Below are positions 60,150 to 64,000 of a stretch of DNA of 64,000 bases, in pieces. Made by a program: the position numbers and the translations under genes. Positions within the stretch are counted from its first letter, which is position 1, and each line of letters opens with the position of its first letter. The notes below the pieces were generated by a model, which saw only the letters and a program-made list of their open reading frames with translations, was not told where the DNA came from and made no database searches. Source of the stretch: Streptomyces subrutilus. Lineage in GTDB: Bacteria; Actinomycetota; Actinomycetes; Streptomycetales; Streptomycetaceae. The stretch is taken from assembly GCF_008704535.1 (NCBI RefSeq), contig NZ_CP023701.1, positions 1,302,001 through 1,366,000 on the forward strand, in the 5' to 3' direction.

Positions 60150-60302
60150 AGCCGCAGTGTGGCGGCCCGGACCCGGCCGCCACAACATCCCCGCCGGACC
60201 GCCGACTTCAGGCCACCACCCCGGTCCGGAACGGGCCGCCGGTGCCCGTCGACGCCGGCCACCGGGGCCGGCCGTCAGGACCCGGCCGTCAGGGCCCGGC
60301 CG

Positions 60303-62733
<2,431 letters not shown>

Positions 62734-63186
62734 ATGAGCGAGACCGTCGAGCCCTTGATCGTCGTCGGCGTGGACGGTTCGAGGCATTCCAGGGAGGCCC
62801 TGCGCTGGGCGGTCCGCCAGGCCAAGGCCACCGGCGGCCGGGTGCACGCGGTGATGAGCTGGCAGTGGAACACCAATCCCTTCGGGATGGCCCCGGACAC
62901 CGCGGAGGCCGATTTCGTCAGCGCCGAGGAGGCGGCGCGCCTGCGGCTGGCCGACACCGTCGCCGAGGCCGTGGGCGCCTCCCCCGGCGTGCCCGTCTTC
63001 CGCCGGGTCGAACAGGGCTCCCCCGCGCAGGTGCTGGTGGACGCGTCGAAGGAGGCCGAGCTGACCGTGGTCGGCACGCGCGGGTACGGCGGGATCAAGG
63101 GCGCCCTGCTGGGCTCGGTGAGCCAGCAGGTGGTCCAGTACGCCACCAGCAGCGTGGTGGTGGTCCGCGCGGAGCCCGAGGCCTGA
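62734..63186 (+). CDS. Universal stress protein (UspA family)
   Basis: 150 residues. VVGVDGSRHSREALRWAVRQ at the start and the ATP-binding motif VVGTRGYGGIKGALLGSVSQ near residue 115 (G-2x-G-9x-G-S) identify an ATP-binding Usp domain. ATG at 62734 has GAGGAAG upstream. Single-domain form; unrelated to the biosynthetic clusters. Confidence 0.93.
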   Translation: MSETVEPLIVVGVDGSRHSREALRWAVRQAKATGGRVHAVMSWQWNTNPFGMAPDTAEADFVSAEEAARLRLADTVAEAVGASPGVPVFRRVEQGSPAQVLVDASKEAELTVVGTRGYGGIKGALLGSVSQQVVQYATSSVVVVRAEPEA

Positions 63187-63226
63187 CCGCGCCCGGCGCG
63201 CCCCGCCCGCGCCGCCCGGCCCGCCC

Positions 63227-64000
63227 TCAGGCCCTCGGGGCCACCAGGTCGCCGGGGTCGGTGTTGGCCCCGCACAGGATGACGGCGACCCGCTTCCCCA
63301 GCGGTTCCGGCGCCTCGCGCAGCGCCGCCAGGGCGGTGGCCGCGGCCGCCTCGACCACGAGGCGGTGCTCCTCCCACAGCTCCCGCCGGGCGGCCGTGAT
63401 CGCCGCGTCCGGGACGAGGACCGAGCGCACGTCGCCCTCCCGGGCGACCCGGAGCGCGTCGGCCGAGACCCGGGTGGCCCCGAGGGAGTCGGCGGCGACC
63501 GAGTCCACGCCGACGTCCACGGGGCGCCCGGCGGCGAGGGCGGCGTTCAGGGCGCGGCAGTTCTCCGGCTCGACGGCGACCACCCGTACGCCGTGCTCGC
63601 GCGCGGCGGTGGCCACGCCCGCGAACAGGCCGCCGCCGCCGACCGCGACGACCACGGTGTCCAGGCCCGGGAGCGCCGCGCGGATCTCGTCGAGGAGGGT
63701 GCCGGCTCCGGCCGCGATGAGCGGGTGGTCGTAGGCGTGGCTGCTGAGGGCTCCGCTCTCGGCGGCGAACTCCCGGCAGGCGGCGAGGGCTTCGGCGTAG
63801 CGGTCGCCGACGAGCCGTACCTCGGCGCCGTAACCGCGCAGCCGGTCCACCTTCACCCGCGGGGCGTTGGCCGGCAGGAACACGGTCGCCGGGACGCCCT
63901 GGGCGCGGGCCGCCCAGGCGCAGGCGAGTCCGGCGTTGCCGCCGGAGGCGATGGCGACCCCGGCGGCCGGGAGGGCGCCGGCCCGGTGGTGGGCGGCGAG
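63227..64000 (-). CDS. Threonine/serine dehydratase family PLP enzyme (partial)
   Basis: The frame runs off the right edge and covers the last ~257 residues. IASGGNAGLACAWAARAQG at the edge is the PLP phosphate-side motif (SxGNxGxA), followed by VPATVFLPANAPRVKVDRL, VVVAVGGGGLFAGVATAARE (the Gly-rich cofactor loop) and VAVILCGANTDPGDLV at the end: the fold-type II threonine/serine dehydratase pattern. The PLP Lys must lie beyond the window. Convergent with the usp gene, 40 bases apart. Confidence 0.85.
   Translation of the reverse strand, partial: LAAHHRAGALPAAGVAIASGGNAGLACAWAARAQGVPATVFLPANAPRVKVDRLRGYGAEVRLVGDRYAEALAACREFAAESGALSSHAYDHPLIAAGAGTLLDEIRAALPGLDTVVVAVGGGGLFAGVATAAREHGVRVVAVEPENCRALNAALAAGRPVDVGVDSVAADSLGATRVSADALRVAREGDVRSVLVPDAAITAARRELWEEHRLVVEAAAATALAALREAPEPLGKRVAVILCGANTDPGDLVAPRA

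Overview
This is a high-GC actinomycete chromosome segment, almost certainly Streptomyces. The evidence is the GC-rich third codon positions, frequent GTG starts, GTGA/ATGA stop-start overlaps, rare TTA codons confined to regulators, and a gene set of secondary metabolism. All functions below were read by eye from sequence and motifs; no search was run.

Layout. 1-2.6 kb: the end of a transporter gene, then a cis-prenyltransferase (uppS type) translationally coupled to an MpaB/DUF2236-like oxygenase that carries three EF-hand loops. 2.6-24.5 kb: a hybrid NRPS/PKS pathway. One long minus-strand operon runs from a small secreted peptide through A-PCP, C-PCP-C, a free PCP, a KS-ACP-thioester-reductase protein with a collapsed acyltransferase, a complete FkbK/J/I/H-type set for an oxidised glycerate-derived ACP extender unit, two ketosynthase-III-like proteins with rearranged active-site residues, a stand-alone adenylation protein, an MFS exporter, a MupA-type luciferase-like monooxygenase and a type II thioesterase. 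A divergent LuxR-family regulator and a methyltransferase/flavin-reductase pair close the block. 24.7-26 kb: a GNAT acetyltransferase and a phosphopantetheinyl transferase lie between the two pathways.

26-55.3 kb: a streptomycin-type gene cluster whose order follows my recollection of the S. griseus cluster: strU-strX / strV-strW / stsG-F-E-D-C-B-A / strO-strN / strD / strR-strA-strB1-strF-strG-strH / strP-strQ / strI-strK / strS-strT. It encodes aminocyclitol formation and guanidylation, the CDP-sugar route assigned to N-methyl-L-glucosamine, an asymmetric ABC exporter, the APH(6) resistance kinase, the activating phosphatase StrK, and the pathway activator StrR. Two matches to the StrR operator (GTTCGActG-N11-CagTcGAAC) lie in the strX/strV and stsC/stsB divergent promoters. 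The block strE-strL-strM-strB2, expected between strD and strN, is absent, so the window has no obvious route to dihydrostreptose. This is the main puzzle of the cluster.

55.5-64 kb: ordinary accessory and housekeeping genes. These are a secreted alpha/beta hydrolase (tripeptidyl-aminopeptidase type), an IclR regulator next to an IclR-like palindrome, a small secreted protein, an SRPBCC protein, a TetR remnant without its HTH domain, a PaaI-type thioesterase, a FadH-type 2,4-dienoyl-CoA reductase with a strong palindrome on its promoter, a universal stress protein, and a threonine/serine dehydratase cut by the window edge.

Regulation. strR and the LuxR gene each contain one TTA codon, which predicts dependence on the bldA leucyl-tRNA. 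AdpA-like sequences lie upstream of strR. strV, stsG and strN appear to have leaderless promoters. I saw no rRNA, tRNA, CRISPR array or insertion sequence.
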